Shown here: piece by piece, positions 1-8,918 of the stretch
How the letters are laid out: the number at the start of each line of letters is the position of its first letter
Numbering within the stretch: position 1 is the first letter of the stretch
DNA from: Planctomycetota bacterium
GTDB taxonomy: Bacteria; Planctomycetota; Planctomycetia; Gemmatales; Gemmataceae
Length of the DNA stretch: 64,000 nucleotides
Direction of reading: 5' to 3'
Assembly: GCA_021781415.1 (NCBI GenBank)
Contig: JAJXWW010000005.1
Coordinates: forward strand, 1 to 64,000
Translations under genes and position numbers: made by a program
The notes under the pieces: model-generated
Database searches by the model: none
Told to the model about the DNA's origin: nothing
The model's input: the letters and a program-made list of their open reading frames with translations, nothing else

Positions 1-1734
1 AGTCGGCTTCTCGGCGAGAGGGGGCGGCGGTGTGCCGGAGGCATTGAGGACAAGCGTGGCGTCCTCGTAGGTTTTCAGGGGGCTGGGAGCCTCTAGCCCT
101 TCCACCCAACTCGCCGTCAAAGTCGCTGTACCGGCTTTCTTCGCTTCCACCTCGACGACGAAATCCTTCTCTTCGCCCTTTTGAAGGAGCTGTAGCGGAG
201 CGAAGCGGATCGTTTGCCCGTCGCGCTGGCCGGTGGTCGCCCCGCGAACGCCGAAAACGCTCAACTGTTCCGGAACCGTCACCGTCAGATGCGCGTTGAC
301 GAGGTTGGATTTCCCTAGATTGATAAAACGGATGGTGTAACTAGCTTTATCTCCCACGGAGAGGGTGCCCATCGATTTGTCGATTTCGAGGATGGGCGTA
401 TCGGCGGGGTCGATGTGCGTCCAACCGGGGGCCGCCTTGTCCGAAAGATCTGGATCGGCGCGCGCCGCAACCGCGTTCCAGCACCAGCCCGGCGAAGGAG
501 CGCGCAAAACCATCAGGAGCGAACGGCGTTCTCCCGGTGCCAGCGCGCCTATCGGCCAACGCACGATGCCGCGTTCGACCCGCGCCAGGGGATTGGCATG
601 GAGGAGATCGAAGCCTGGACCGCGCGGCGAACGTGGAAGTTCGTCGGAGACCAGTACGTTTGTCAGCGGAACCGTGCCGAGATTGCGAACGGTAATGTGA
701 TAGGGAATGGGACGACGAACCGCTCGGCGTTTGGGACCGCTCATGCTGAGTTTCAACTTCGCTTCACCGACCGCGACGGCGGCGCTGTCGGCCGCGCTGA
801 GTCCACCCGCAGCCGTGACTTTCGCTTTGTTGGTAAATTTCCCAGTCCTTTTAGAGATCGCTTGATATTCGATGCGTCGCGTCTCGCGCGGTGGAATATC
901 GCCGATCTTCCAGGAAAACGGCTTCTCGCCGTTGTGCGACGGCTTGCTCGAGACGAATTCCAGACCGTCGGGCACCTCGTCGGTCAGCACCACATCTCGC
1001 ACGGCGGCGCTTCCGGTATTGGCGACTTCGATGACGAACGAGATCGGTTGATAGAGGACGGCTTGCGCGGGAACGGTCGTCTTGACCTGCAAACCTGGCT
1101 TGGCGATTTTCGTCGTCACATTTTGGCCGTGTTCGTATTGGACGTAGGCGCGGTCGACCACGTCGTCGCCTCCCTTGGGCTTGATGGCCAGCACGATTTC
1201 CTTCTGTTCGCCAGCCTTGAGCGTATCCAAGTCCCATAGGAGATCGGTTGAGCCGTCCTTGGCTTTCGTTCGGTCGCTCGGTTTGGGTTCGGCGCGCAAC
1301 TGCTCCTCGACCCCTCGCGGTAAGCGGTCGCGCACCAAAACGTGATGGGCGTCGGCGCGCGAAACATTCTCGACCGTGATTCGATATTCGATCTCCTTAT
1401 CCGGCTCGACACTCGCCGGAGCGCGAACGTGCAAGCGAACCACCGGCTCCAGCGGATCGAGCGCTTCCGAAGGAGTATGAGGCATAACCGGCACGAAGGT
1501 CGAACCATCCCGCTCACGCTGCGACGGCATGGGAAAGGAGGGTTGTTTGGGCGCGTCCACCATCGGCGGCTCGGTCGATGAAGGAGAAAGGAGTTGTCCC
1601 GGAGGTTGTAGCCCACATTCCGGAAACTCTTGCGGCAGTGCGAGACCGCGATTGAATAGCGTAACCAACGAGGCGAGTAGGACTGCCGCCGTCAGCCATC
1701 GCGTTGTCCAGGCAAATCGCAACCAGCCCTTCAT
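1..1734 (-). CDS. DUF11-repeat secreted/surface protein (C-terminus beyond window)
   Basis: The frame is open from the ATG at 1734 to the window edge (578 codons), so the C-terminus is missing. Residues 1-33 look like a signal peptide or anchor (basic MKGWLRFAWTTRW, then a hydrophobic stretch ending in ALA). A Pro/Ser-rich linker follows, then about four Ig-like DUF11/CARDB-type repeats near residues 95-210, 215-320, 330-440 and 455-560. Each carries the hallmark pattern of paired phrases such as YRITVENVSRADAHHVLVRD and FVIEVANTGSAAVRDVVLTD. Such proteins are usually extracytoplasmic and structural or adhesive; no enzyme motif is seen. A GGGAG lies upstream of the ATG. The exact role is unknown. 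Confidence 0.85.
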   Translation of the reverse strand, partial: MKGWLRFAWTTRWLTAAVLLASLVTLFNRGLALPQEFPECGLQPPGQLLSPSSTEPPMVDAPKQPSFPMPSQRERDGSTFVPVMPHTPSEALDPLEPVVRLHVRAPASVEPDKEIEYRITVENVSRADAHHVLVRDRLPRGVEEQLRAEPKPSDRTKAKDGSTDLLWDLDTLKAGEQKEIVLAIKPKGGDDVVDRAYVQYEHGQNVTTKIAKPGLQVKTTVPAQAVLYQPISFVIEVANTGSAAVRDVVLTDEVPDGLEFVSSKPSHNGEKPFSWKIGDIPPRETRRIEYQAISKRTGKFTNKAKVTAAGGLSAADSAAVAVGEAKLKLSMSGPKRRAVRRPIPYHITVRNLGTVPLTNVLVSDELPRSPRGPGFDLLHANPLARVERGIVRWPIGALAPGERRSLLMVLRAPSPGWCWNAVAARADPDLSDKAAPGWTHIDPADTPILEIDKSMGTLSVGDKASYTIRFINLGKSNLVNAHLTVTVPEQLSVFGVRGATTGQRDGQTIRFAPLQLLQKGEEKDFVVEVEAKKAGTATLTASWVEGLEAPSPLKTYEDATLVLNASGTPPPPLAEKPT

Positions 1735-2048
1735 GGCATCTGTCTCCCGCTTCCTTCCGCCCTTCGGCAAACCGGGGGCGATCGTCGTCCGCATCTCCAC
1801 GGACACGTCGCGCATTGTCGCTTATCCGCCGCGTTTTGTCTGCACAACTTCGGCACGGCTTCGCTCGGTTTAGCTTGCCCTATCTCGCCAAACTCCCCCG
1901 CCGGCGCTACCCGCCCCGTTCTCTGAAACTTCTTCGCCGCGAGCGAAGATGGAGCCCATCCTTCCATTGCCGAGTGGGAGATCGTCTGCTACAAACGGTA
2001 AAGGCATAGACATTCAAAGAAAGCGCTTCACCGTGGCGAGACCTTGCA
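1735..2048. other. Intergenic gap between divergent genes
   Basis: This gap of about 314 bp separates the minus-strand DUF11 gene from the plus-strand sugar operon, so it should hold both promoters. I see no convincing -35/-10 pair, no long palindrome and no credible small gene. The SD for the downstream gene is weak (GGCGAG, about 9 nt from the ATG). Confidence 0.4.
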
Positions 2049-3359
2049 ATGCACTCTCCGCTCAATCCGCCTCATCTCAATTCACACAGTCAAAATCAAC
2101 CCTTCGCACTCGATCCGCCGGACGAAAACGAGTGGGAAGCCGGCCCGTTAGCCATCGTCGGCGGGTGCGGACATGTCGGTTTGCCTCTGGCCTTGGCCTT
2201 CGCCGCGCGAGGCCGGTCGGTCGATCTGCTCGACACCTCCGCCGAGCGCGTTGCCCTGGTGAACGCGGGCCGGATGCCGTTTCACGAAGACGATGCCGAA
2301 CCCCTCTTGGCCGAGTCGATCCAGAACGGTCGCCTCAAAGCCACCACCGATGCCTCCGTTCTCGAAGACGCCTCCGCCGTCATCGTCACCATCGGCACGC
2401 CGGTCGATGAATATCTCGATCCGTCCGTGGGCGAATTTGACCGTTCGTTGACGTGGTTGCTCGAACGAGTCCGCCCCGGCCAGCTGCTCATTTTGCGCAG
2501 CACTGTCTTTCCCGGCATGACCGATCGTCTGGCGCGACAGCTCGAAGAGCGCGGGCGCGGCGATGTGGATTTGGCGTATTGTCCGGAACGCATTGTGCAG
2601 GGGAAATCGCTCGTCGAATTGAAACAGTTACCGCAACTTGTTGCCGGCGCGACCCCCAGCGCGGCGAAGCGAGCGGCGGCACTGTTCCGTCTCATCTGTC
2701 CCAAGATTTTGTATTTGCGCCCCATCGAAGCGGAATTGGCTAAACTGTTTTGCAATGCCTATCGCTATATCAATTTTGCCATTGCCAATCAGTTCTACGT
2801 CATGGCCCAACACTTCGAGGCCGACTTTCATAAAATCTATCAGGCGTTGCGGGAAGATTATCCGCGCATGCAATCTCTCTCGCGTCCCGGCTTCGCTGCC
2901 GGTCCCTGTTTGCTCAAAGACACGATGCAACTCGGCGCGTTCAACCACGGTTCGTTCGTACTCGGCCAAGCGGCCATGATGGTCAACGAGGGGTTGCCGT
3001 ACCTCGTCGTGCAAGATCTGAAGCGCGCGTATCCCTTGGCGGATATGACGGTCGGCATCCTCGGCATGGCGTTCAAGCCGGAGAGCGACGATCCGCGATC
3101 TTCTTTGTCGTACAAACTGCGCAAGGTGTTGTTGTTGGAGTGCAAGCGCGTGCTGTGTACCGATCCCTACGTTCCCGATACCGGCTTAACGCCGTTGGCC
3201 GAGGTGTTGGACCAAGCCGATTTGCTTCTCGTCGGCACGCCGCACGCTTGCTACCACGATCTGAAATGTCGCCAACCGATCGTGGACATCACCAATACGA
3301 TTAAGAAATCGGTCGGCGCGACTCCCACGGCCGTCAATCAACCCGCGGAGCTTGCATGA
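2049..3359 (+). CDS. UDP-glucose/GDP-mannose dehydrogenase family protein (nucleotide-sugar 6-dehydrogenase)
   Basis: It should oxidise the C6 hydroxyl of a nucleotide sugar to a uronic acid with two NAD, in the cytoplasm, for surface polysaccharide. The 436 residues match family length. The Rossmann motif is near residue 36 (AIVGGCGHVGLPLALAF). The central helix has the family pattern ELAKLFCNAYRYINFAIANQ, and the catalytic cysteine is Cys287 in GPCLLKD. The C-terminal UDP-binding domain begins with VGILGMAFKPESDDPR. It is most like the WecC/VipA branch, but the substrate cannot be told from sequence. Its stop overlaps the next gene's ATG by 4 nt, so the two are translationally coupled. Confidence 0.93.
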   Translation: MHSPLNPPHLNSHSQNQPFALDPPDENEWEAGPLAIVGGCGHVGLPLALAFAARGRSVDLLDTSAERVALVNAGRMPFHEDDAEPLLAESIQNGRLKATTDASVLEDASAVIVTIGTPVDEYLDPSVGEFDRSLTWLLERVRPGQLLILRSTVFPGMTDRLARQLEERGRGDVDLAYCPERIVQGKSLVELKQLPQLVAGATPSAAKRAAALFRLICPKILYLRPIEAELAKLFCNAYRYINFAIANQFYVMAQHFEADFHKIYQALREDYPRMQSLSRPGFAAGPCLLKDTMQLGAFNHGSFVLGQAAMMVNEGLPYLVVQDLKRAYPLADMTVGILGMAFKPESDDPRSSLSYKLRKVLLLECKRVLCTDPYVPDTGLTPLAEVLDQADLLLVGTPHACYHDLKCRQPIVDITNTIKKSVGATPTAVNQPAELA

Positions 3360-4375
3360 GAATTTTGGTCACTGGCTCCGCTGGCTTTATCGGCGGCTAT
3401 CTCGTGGAAGAACTGTTGCAAGCCGGTCATCGCGTGATCGGACTGGACAATTTCTCCAAATATGGCCCCCTGAAACAAAAATCGCTCGAACACGCCGGCT
3501 ATCGTTTCGTTGAGGGCGATGCCAAGGATGTCGAATTGTTGACATCCTTGGCCACCGAAGTGGATCATATCGTCGCCGGTGCCGCGCTCATCGGCGGCAT
3601 CAGTTATTTTCATGCGTTCGCCTACGATTTGTTGGCCGAGAACGAACGCCTTACCGCCGCCGTTTTCGATGCCGCCGTTCGAGCTTTTCAGGGCGGCACG
3701 TTGAAAAAAATCACCGTCATTAGCTCGTCGATGGTATACGAGAACGCGACGGTTTGGCCGACGCCGGAGGGAGAGCAACGCCGTTGTCCGCCGCCGGCTT
3801 CGACCTATGGCTTTCAAAAGTTGGCGACCGAATACTATGCCCAAGGCGCTTGGGAACAGTATCAATTGCCTTATACCATCGTGCGCCCTTTCAATTGCGT
3901 CGGCATCGGCGAGCGGCGAGCGCTGTGCGAAAAAGAGGTGATGAGCGGCAACGTCCGCTTGGCCATGAGCCACGTCGTTCCCGATCTCATTCAGAAAATA
4001 GTGAAAGGCCAAGATCCGCTGCACATTCTCGGCGACGGCGGGCAAGTGCGCCATTATACCTATGGTGCCGATCTGGCGCGCGGCATCCGTTTGTGCATCG
4101 AACGGCCCGAAGCGAAGAACGAGGATTTCAACGTGAGTACCGCCGAATCGACGACCGTACTCCAGTTGGCCGAGGCGATTTGGACCAAGATTCGTCCCGG
4201 TGTCCCTTTTCGCTATATTAGCGATCCTCCTTATGCCTACGACGTGCAGAAGCGCGTTCCCAGCGTCGAGAAGGCGGAACGCCTTCTCGGTTTTCGCGCC
4301 GCCACACCGCTGAGCGAGTTACTCGACTATGTCATCCCGTGGGTGCGACAACAGGTCGAGTTTGGCAATATCTGA
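3356..4375 (+). CDS. NAD-dependent epimerase/dehydratase (extended SDR)
   Basis: This is a nucleotide-sugar epimerase or dehydratase of the extended short-chain dehydrogenase family, 339 residues. The N-terminus carries the NAD motif TGSAGFIGG. The catalytic pair is Tyr151 and Lys155 (TYGFQK), preceded by ISSSMVY, which supplies the active-site Ser. The substrate domain follows IVRPFNCVGIGE. The ATG overlaps the stop of the upstream dehydrogenase, and a GT2 gene follows 108 bp downstream. Together the three genes make, convert and transfer an activated sugar, probably for exopolysaccharide or lipid-linked glycan. The exact sugar is not deducible. Confidence 0.93.
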   Translation: MRILVTGSAGFIGGYLVEELLQAGHRVIGLDNFSKYGPLKQKSLEHAGYRFVEGDAKDVELLTSLATEVDHIVAGAALIGGISYFHAFAYDLLAENERLTAAVFDAAVRAFQGGTLKKITVISSSMVYENATVWPTPEGEQRRCPPPASTYGFQKLATEYYAQGAWEQYQLPYTIVRPFNCVGIGERRALCEKEVMSGNVRLAMSHVVPDLIQKIVKGQDPLHILGDGGQVRHYTYGADLARGIRLCIERPEAKNEDFNVSTAESTTVLQLAEAIWTKIRPGVPFRYISDPPYAYDVQKRVPSVEKAERLLGFRAATPLSELLDYVIPWVRQQVEFGNI

Positions 4376-4483
4376 CCTCACTCTCTTCGTTCCGTCGCAT
4401 CTCGAACGGAAGCGCGGGCGATTGCCGTCGCGCTCTCCTTCGGGTCGCGGCGAAACGAAAGTGTTTTACCGGCCGCGAACTGT

Positions 4484-5182
4484 ATGATTTCCCTCGTCGT
4501 TCCCGTTTACAACGAAGCGGACAACATCCAAGGATTCGTGCGCGACGTGGAAACGGCCGTGCATGATTCTTATGAGATGCTTATTGTCTACGATTTCCCC
4601 GAAGACAATACCTTGCCGGCACTCGCCGCCTTGACGCCGCCGTGTCCCCAGGTGCGTTTGATTCACAACACTCTGGGACGCGGGGTGCTGAACGCGATCA
4701 AGGCGGGATTTCGGGCCAGCACGGGAGATGTGATGGTCGTGATGATGGCCGACCGTTCCGACGATCCACACTCGGTCCAACCGATGGTCAAACTCGTTCG
4801 CGAGGGGGCGGATGTCGTCGCCGGTTCGCGCTACATTCGTGGCGGACGGCAAGAGGGCGGACCTCTCCTGAAGCGGACGCTCTCGCGTTTGGCCGGTGCG
4901 TCGTTGCACTATCTCGCCGGCCTGCCGATTTTCGATGCCACGAATAACTTCCGCGCCTACAGTCGCCGAACGATCGAAGAGATTCCCATTGAAGGCGAGG
5001 CGAGTTTTGCGATTGCGTTGGAGTTGACGTTGAAGGCGCACTGGCGCGGGTGGCGCGTGGCCGAAGTGCCGACCGTGTGGCGGGATCGCACGGCAGGCCA
5101 ATCGCGCTTTCGTCTGTGGGCATGGCTGCCGCACTATCTGCGCTGGTATCTGCGTGCCATGAAGCGCGCGTGGTTTGGATAA
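4484..5182 (+). CDS. Family 2 glycosyltransferase (dolichol-phosphate-mannose synthase-like)
   Basis: A cytoplasmic GT-A glycosyltransferase of 232 residues. It begins ISLVVPVYNEADNIQGF, the classic GT2 start. The DxD-type nucleotide/metal site is near residue 90 (MMADRSDD), and the acceptor region has VAGSRYIRGG. There is no C-terminal membrane pair, so it resembles the single-domain DPM1-like class that moves a sugar onto a polyprenyl phosphate. It is the third gene of the sugar operon. A strong stem-loop follows its stop. Confidence 0.9.
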   Translation: MISLVVPVYNEADNIQGFVRDVETAVHDSYEMLIVYDFPEDNTLPALAALTPPCPQVRLIHNTLGRGVLNAIKAGFRASTGDVMVVMMADRSDDPHSVQPMVKLVREGADVVAGSRYIRGGRQEGGPLLKRTLSRLAGASLHYLAGLPIFDATNNFRAYSRRTIEEIPIEGEASFAIALELTLKAHWRGWRVAEVPTVWRDRTAGQSRFRLWAWLPHYLRWYLRAMKRAWFG

Positions 5183-5192
5183 TAGGCTACAA

Positions 5193-5242
5193 GCCCGCAT
5201 CGCGAGCAAGAGGTATTCATCTCCCTTGCTTGCGACGCGGGC
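5193..5242. terminator. Stem-loop between convergent genes (bidirectional terminator)
   Basis: The arms at 5193-5210 and 5225-5242 pair at 16 of 18 positions (GCCCGC...GCAAG with CTTGC...GCGGGC) around a 14-nt loop. It lies exactly between the convergent GT2 and ANTAR genes. There is no long U tract on either strand, so the terminator role is inferred from position and stem strength. Confidence 0.65.
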
Positions 5243-5250
5243 CGGTGGAA

Positions 5251-5856
5251 TTACAAATTGATTTCGATGCCGTTGAGGACATTCTGCGCCAATTCCACCA
5301 TCGTGGTTCGGCGATTCATGGCACCGCGCTGAAGACGGCGAAAGGCCTCCGCCTCCGTCCAGCGAAAGCGTTTCATCAACACTCCCTTCGCCCGTTCGAT
5401 GAGCTTGCGATTTTGCAGTGCTTGGCGCAACGAAGCATTTTCCTTGCTCAATTCGCGCAGTTCGGCAAACTGAGCGCGGGCGATCATCAGAGCGGGACCG
5501 AGTTGATGCTCTTCGACCGGCTTGACGAGATACGCCAAGACGTGTTCTTCCAGCGCGCGTCGGACCAGTTCTTGATCGCGGTCGGCGGTGATGGCCACGG
5601 CCGCAACGACGCGCTCTTGATAGATCTGCCGCAAGGCGTCCAAGCCGTTCAAGCGCGGAAGGTGAATGTCGAAGACCACCACGTCTGGCTCCAGCTCCAG
5701 CACGGAGCGAACCATGTCGGTTCCCGTGCCGGCCTCGCCGATCACCTGATGGCCGAACTTTCTCTCCAAGCTGTCTTTCAAAAATAAGCGCACCGTGGCG
5801 TCGTCTTCGACAACCACCACTTTTAGGGGTGCGAACATGGACGCCGTTTGTTCCAT
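5251..5856 (-). CDS. ANTAR-domain response regulator (putative antiterminator)
   Basis: A two-domain regulator of 201 residues. Residues 10-130 form a CheY-like receiver with the acidic pair Asp18/Asp19, phospho-acceptor Asp63 (VVVFDIHLP) and Lys in YLVKPVEE. Residues about 140-195 form an ANTAR RNA-binding domain (LIERAKGVLMKRFRWTEAEAFRRLQ). ANTAR regulators such as EutV, AmiR and NasR bind nascent RNA hairpins and prevent termination. The ATG at 5856 was chosen because GGAGG lies 8 nt upstream; the frame stays open to 5946, but that extension is not conserved-looking. A histidine kinase gene lies 298 bp upstream on the same strand and is the likely partner. Target RNAs are unknown. Confidence 0.9.
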   Translation of the reverse strand: MEQTASMFAPLKVVVVEDDATVRLFLKDSLERKFGHQVIGEAGTGTDMVRSVLELEPDVVVFDIHLPRLNGLDALRQIYQERVVAAVAITADRDQELVRRALEEHVLAYLVKPVEEHQLGPALMIARAQFAELRELSKENASLRQALQNRKLIERAKGVLMKRFRWTEAEAFRRLQRGAMNRRTTMVELAQNVLNGIEINL

Positions 5857-6154
5857 GACCCCAACCTCCTCCACACTCCAAGGGTTTGGCCGCACTGTTT
5901 GGCCCGTTCGATCTCCCGCATTGATGAGGGAGCGAATCGTTGCCATTTTGGCGCGGCATTACCTCAACCAAAAATCCCGCTTTGCTTTCCTTACGGCCCG
6001 GCGAGTCGTAGCGAAGATGCCTTTACGACTTCGCACTCCGAAACATTTATCTAGCATAACAGAGCGTATGTCGCCCGGCAGCATAAACGCTCGTTGAAAT
6101 GCCGAGCGAACCGCCCCGTCGGACAAAAAATCGCTGGGATCGGGCGAAGTCTTC

Positions 6155-6859
6155 TCAATCGTTTCGGATTCCCTCCGCGGACTCAAGCGGAAGAATCAAG
6201 GCGATCCGAAAGCCTCCGTCGTCGGACGCGCCGACTTCGATGCGTCCGCCGTGCAGTTCGACGACGCGACGAGCCAAAGCCAAACCGAGACCGAATCGCG
6301 CTTCTCGCGTCGTGCCGAACGGTTCGTTCAACCATCGTAGTTGTTCGGGATCGGCGTCTGGGCCATCGTGGCTGAAGCTCCATACCGCTTCGCCTTTCGG
6401 TTCGCGGCAGGCCACGCAGGTTAAAATTTGGCTCCGCGCCGATTGACACAGAGCCAGCATCAAGAGCGTGCCGATCTGTCCTAGTTTCTGCGCATCGCCC
6501 CAGACTTTCACCGGACGGGGCGCGTCGCAGCGAATCTGAAGTCCCGAAGGACGCAGCGCGAACGATGCCACCAGGCCCGCCGCCAATTCGCTCAGTTCCA
6601 CCCAGCCCACCTGCAGGGCCATCGGGCAGAGCAAATCGTGCGTTGCGTCCAATTCGTTTTTGCACGCCTCGGCTCTGCCGCGCAGGTCGCCGAGGATGGT
6701 ACGCTCCAGATTTTGACCGCGCGGGAGCCTTTCTTGAAGAATGGCCACCGCCGAGTACACCGATTGAAGCAAGTCGCCTACCTCGTGGCGCAACGTGCGA
6801 ACAACCATTTCGACCAAGCGCGCCGGCGGCGTTCGCGCGCTCTCCGTATTGCTCGTCAT
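6155..6859 (-). CDS. Small histidine kinase with HATPase domain and degenerate N box
   Basis: A sensor-less cytoplasmic kinase-like protein of 234 residues. A DHp-like helix carries His25 in LRHEVGDLLQ. The HATPase region has a D-G-P G1-like box (SHDGPDADPEQL) and an intact GLGLALA G2 box. The N box reads LLMLALCQSA and lacks the ATP/Mg-binding Asn of canonical kinases. No sensor or membrane segment is present, so it may sense a cytoplasmic partner. The start at 6859 (MTSNTESA) was chosen over an upstream in-frame ATG because the extra 21 residues look non-coding. It precedes the ANTAR regulator on the same strand, which suggests a two-component pair, although the missing Asn makes kinase activity uncertain. 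Confidence 0.82.
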   Translation of the reverse strand: MTSNTESARTPPARLVEMVVRTLRHEVGDLLQSVYSAVAILQERLPRGQNLERTILGDLRGRAEACKNELDATHDLLCPMALQVGWVELSELAAGLVASFALRPSGLQIRCDAPRPVKVWGDAQKLGQIGTLLMLALCQSARSQILTCVACREPKGEAVWSFSHDGPDADPEQLRWLNEPFGTTREARFGLGLALARRVVELHGGRIEVGASDDGGFRIALILPLESAEGIRND

Positions 6860-7318
6860 AATGCTCTCGTCCCTCGTGACGGGTTGTCTCGATCGGCACG
6901 AATGGGAAAGGCAATTGCCCACTTACGGGCAAAGCCGTTCTCACGACCCCGGCGCAACTCCTTCCCCCGAATGCGCGGCTCGGTTATTTCCATCTTCCCT
7001 CGGACGATCCACTTCGTCCAGTAACAATACCAAATAGTGTGCAAATGGCGTTCCGTAATATCTACCACGCTGCCATTCGCAAACGAGTGACTGAGAAGCG
7101 ATCCGAGAAGCCCTTCTCCTCTGTACTCGGAGAGAAAGGAGCGCCCCTGTACTGTCAACCCCGTCGAGTGCTGAACGTGCCGACAGTTCGCGTCACAATC
7201 GTTGCGTCCCTCCGTCTCCGTATGGCTTTTCATCGATTTGCCGCCGCAATCTGTCGTTGTCGAGGCCCATTCCGGTCGAAAGAGAGAGGTCTACTCAAAT
7301 CGCGCCGGAGAAATCCTC
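6860..7318. other. Divergent intergenic region with one GTACTC-core palindromic repeat
   Basis: A 459-bp gap separates the divergent kinase and esterase genes. It contains an imperfect palindrome at 7111-7140 (see repeat entry) and the SD of the esterase (GGAG at 7307-7310). I find no credible small gene; the open frames here have no SD and overlap the esterase N-terminus. Confidence 0.45.
7111..7140. repeat. GTACTC-core dispersed palindromic repeat, copy 1
   Basis: An imperfect palindrome, CCCTTCTCCTC-TGTACTC-GGAGAGAAAGG, sharing its pattern with copies at 22960-22990, 48737-48766 and 48798-48827. The common form is a pyrimidine arm CCCTCTCCC, a centre GTACTC or GAGTAC, and a purine arm GGGAGAGGG. 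It resembles a REP-like intergenic repeat family. Confidence 0.6.
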
Positions 7319-8377
7319 GTGAGACTCTGGGTTTGGAACGCCGTGGTTTTGCTTTGGTTGGTCGGGGAATCGCCCGTCTCGGCCCATCCGCTGCGCCGTT
7401 ACCTCGGCTTGGATCGAGTCAACGCGGAGTTGGCTGGCCGCGTACTCGATTTCACGCACAACCATGGGGCGGACCATCGCATCTGGTCGGCGGCTTTGTG
7501 TCAGAAGCGCGATCTGTACGTCTATGTCCCGCCGGGATTCGATCCGTCCAAACAGTATCCGTTGATGATCTGGCTACACGGCCACGCTCAGGACGAGTTT
7601 ATCTTCCTCCGCGATGTCATCGTGCCTTTGGATCGCGCCATCGCTTGTGGCAAGCTGCCTCCCGTCATTATCGCCGCGCCGGACGGCAGCATTCAAGGCA
7701 GGGATTGTCTCCTTAACGCCACCAGTTCGTTCCTCAACAGCGAAGCGGGACGATACGAAGACTACTTGATGGTGGACGTTTGGAATTTCTTAATGGCCAA
7801 ATTTCCCATACGTTCGGAGCGCGACGCTCATGCGATCGTCGGCGTCTCGCTCGGCGGCGGCGCGGCCTATAACAAGGCCATCAAATACTCGCAGAAGATA
7901 CGGCATGTGGCCGGCATCTTTCCCGCGTTGAACTTGCGCTGGCAGGACTGCCACGGCCGCTATCGAGCCAATTTTGACCCGGACTGCTGGGGCTGGCGAA
8001 CCGACTTCGCGCATCGCGGCACGGTCTTGGCTCGCTACTACGGCATTCCCATTCGCATGAGATCGCTCATCAACCCACTGTTTACGCGTCGCAATCCCGA
8101 AACGCTGCCTTCGATCATCCGCAACAATCCCGCCGAGATGCTCGATCTGTACGAGGTGTCTCCGGGCTTGCTCGATATGTACGTTTGTTACGGCGGCAAG
8201 GACGAATTCAATATCGACGCGCAGATAGAAAGTTTCTTGTACGTTGCCCGTCGGCGCGACTTGAAGGTGGATGTCGCCTACGATCCCAAGGGCCACCACA
8301 CTCGAGCCACGGCGCGGGGCTTTCTTCCAGGGATCATCGACTGGCTTCGTCCCCGGCTGGAACCTTACGCACCTTGA
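7319..8377 (+). CDS. Secreted esterase/alpha-beta hydrolase (esterase D-like)
   Basis: A predicted exported hydrolase of 352 residues. The GTG at 7319 is preceded by GGAG with 8-nt spacing, and translation from there gives a clean signal peptide (VRLWVWNAVVLLWLVGE, cleaved near SPVSA-HP); the frame is open further upstream but without a better start. The mature part shows the putative-esterase fold: YVYVPPGFDPSKQYPLMIWL with HGHAQDE near the oxyanion hole, the nucleophile elbow GVSLGGG (Ser in G-V-S-L-G), an acid near GGKDEFN and the C-terminal His in KGHHTRAT. The substrate is unknown; acyl-sugar or ester cleavage is typical of the family. A hairpin follows the stop. Confidence 0.88.
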   Translation: MRLWVWNAVVLLWLVGESPVSAHPLRRYLGLDRVNAELAGRVLDFTHNHGADHRIWSAALCQKRDLYVYVPPGFDPSKQYPLMIWLHGHAQDEFIFLRDVIVPLDRAIACGKLPPVIIAAPDGSIQGRDCLLNATSSFLNSEAGRYEDYLMVDVWNFLMAKFPIRSERDAHAIVGVSLGGGAAYNKAIKYSQKIRHVAGIFPALNLRWQDCHGRYRANFDPDCWGWRTDFAHRGTVLARYYGIPIRMRSLINPLFTRRNPETLPSIIRNNPAEMLDLYEVSPGLLDMYVCYGGKDEFNIDAQIESFLYVARRRDLKVDVAYDPKGHHTRATARGFLPGIIDWLRPRLEPYAP

Positions 8378-8387
8378 GAGCCACGCG

Positions 8388-8429
8388 CCCCTTCGGATCG
8401 CGCGATGGTTTACCGCGATCCGAAAGGGG
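8388..8429. terminator. Stem-loop after the esterase gene
   Basis: The arms CCCCTTCGGATCGCG (8388-8402) and CGCGATCCGAAAGGGG (8414-8429) pair fully apart from one bulged base. The hairpin starts 11 nt after the esterase stop and lies just before the duplicated HD-hydrolase fragment. The same words (CCCTTCGGATCGCGG) recur in the hairpin at 56088-56147, so it is probably also a dispersed repeat. Confidence 0.65.
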
Positions 8430-8441
8430 AACCGACTATCT

Positions 8442-8662
8442 CGTTACGACGCCTTGCAATCGTTCGTCGCGGCGTCGGGATACTTGATGCGCGTGTGGTA
8501 CAAGGCGGTCAGCCCCTTGCACAATGTTTCCTCGACGATGTGCAATTCGGTCAGCGTCAGGCCGCTCTCCTCGAATTGCCCGTCGAGCAAGTGCTTCATC
8601 AGCAAATCGTGAACGAACTTGCGCAGGCTACCGGCCGTGGGCGAAGTCAGAGCGAGATTGGA
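8442..8662. repeat. Direct repeat copy A: duplicated 3' end of the 7TM-HD hydrolase gene
   Basis: This segment aligns with 14379-14599. The first 200 bases differ at only about 8 positions (roughly 96% identity by eye). Homology begins abruptly 2 nt beyond the stop codon and fades after about 8640. The two copies are direct repeats flanking the accessory block 8.7-14.4 kb. Confidence 0.85.
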
Positions 8663-8705
8663 AGTGCCTACAGTATCGGTGAGCATGATGTTGCCGATCT
8701 CGCGT
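8444..8705 (-). pseudogene. Truncated C-terminal fragment of a 7TM-HD family phosphohydrolase
   Basis: The minus-strand frame encodes about 80-87 residues nearly identical to the last part of the intact HD hydrolase at 14381-16198: SPTAGSLRK-FVHDLLMKHLLDGQ through to KYPDAATNDCKAS and the same stop. The upstream residues REIGNIMLTDTV still align weakly with RENGILMLADAV, and then homology is lost. There is no HD catalytic core, membrane segment or convincing start, so this is a remnant. It is most likely the displaced or duplicated gene end left when the accessory block was inserted. Confidence 0.85.
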
Positions 8706-8918
8706 TTACAGATTCAAACCATCCCTCCGGTTGGGCTTTAGACCCGCATCCAAATGCGGTGAGCCGCCTTCCAGAGAGCCAGGCACTAACTCCATCGAGC
8801 AGGTGTGCGATCGAGGTGGCTCGGCACGCCTAACAGTAGGCGTCTTTCTGGAACTTGAACGTTGGAACGATCTCCTCCGCGGATACGTCAGGTGAACAAG
8901 CATGCTCTCCGCGGAAGG

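Noticed and set aside
4466-5971. A 501-codon minus-strand frame across GT2 and the ANTAR gene
   Set aside because: It crosses two real genes in the wrong frame and reads through the intergenic hairpin.
7039-7716. A 225-codon plus-strand frame before and inside the esterase gene
   Set aside because: Different frame from the esterase, no SD, Arg-rich nonsense-like translation.
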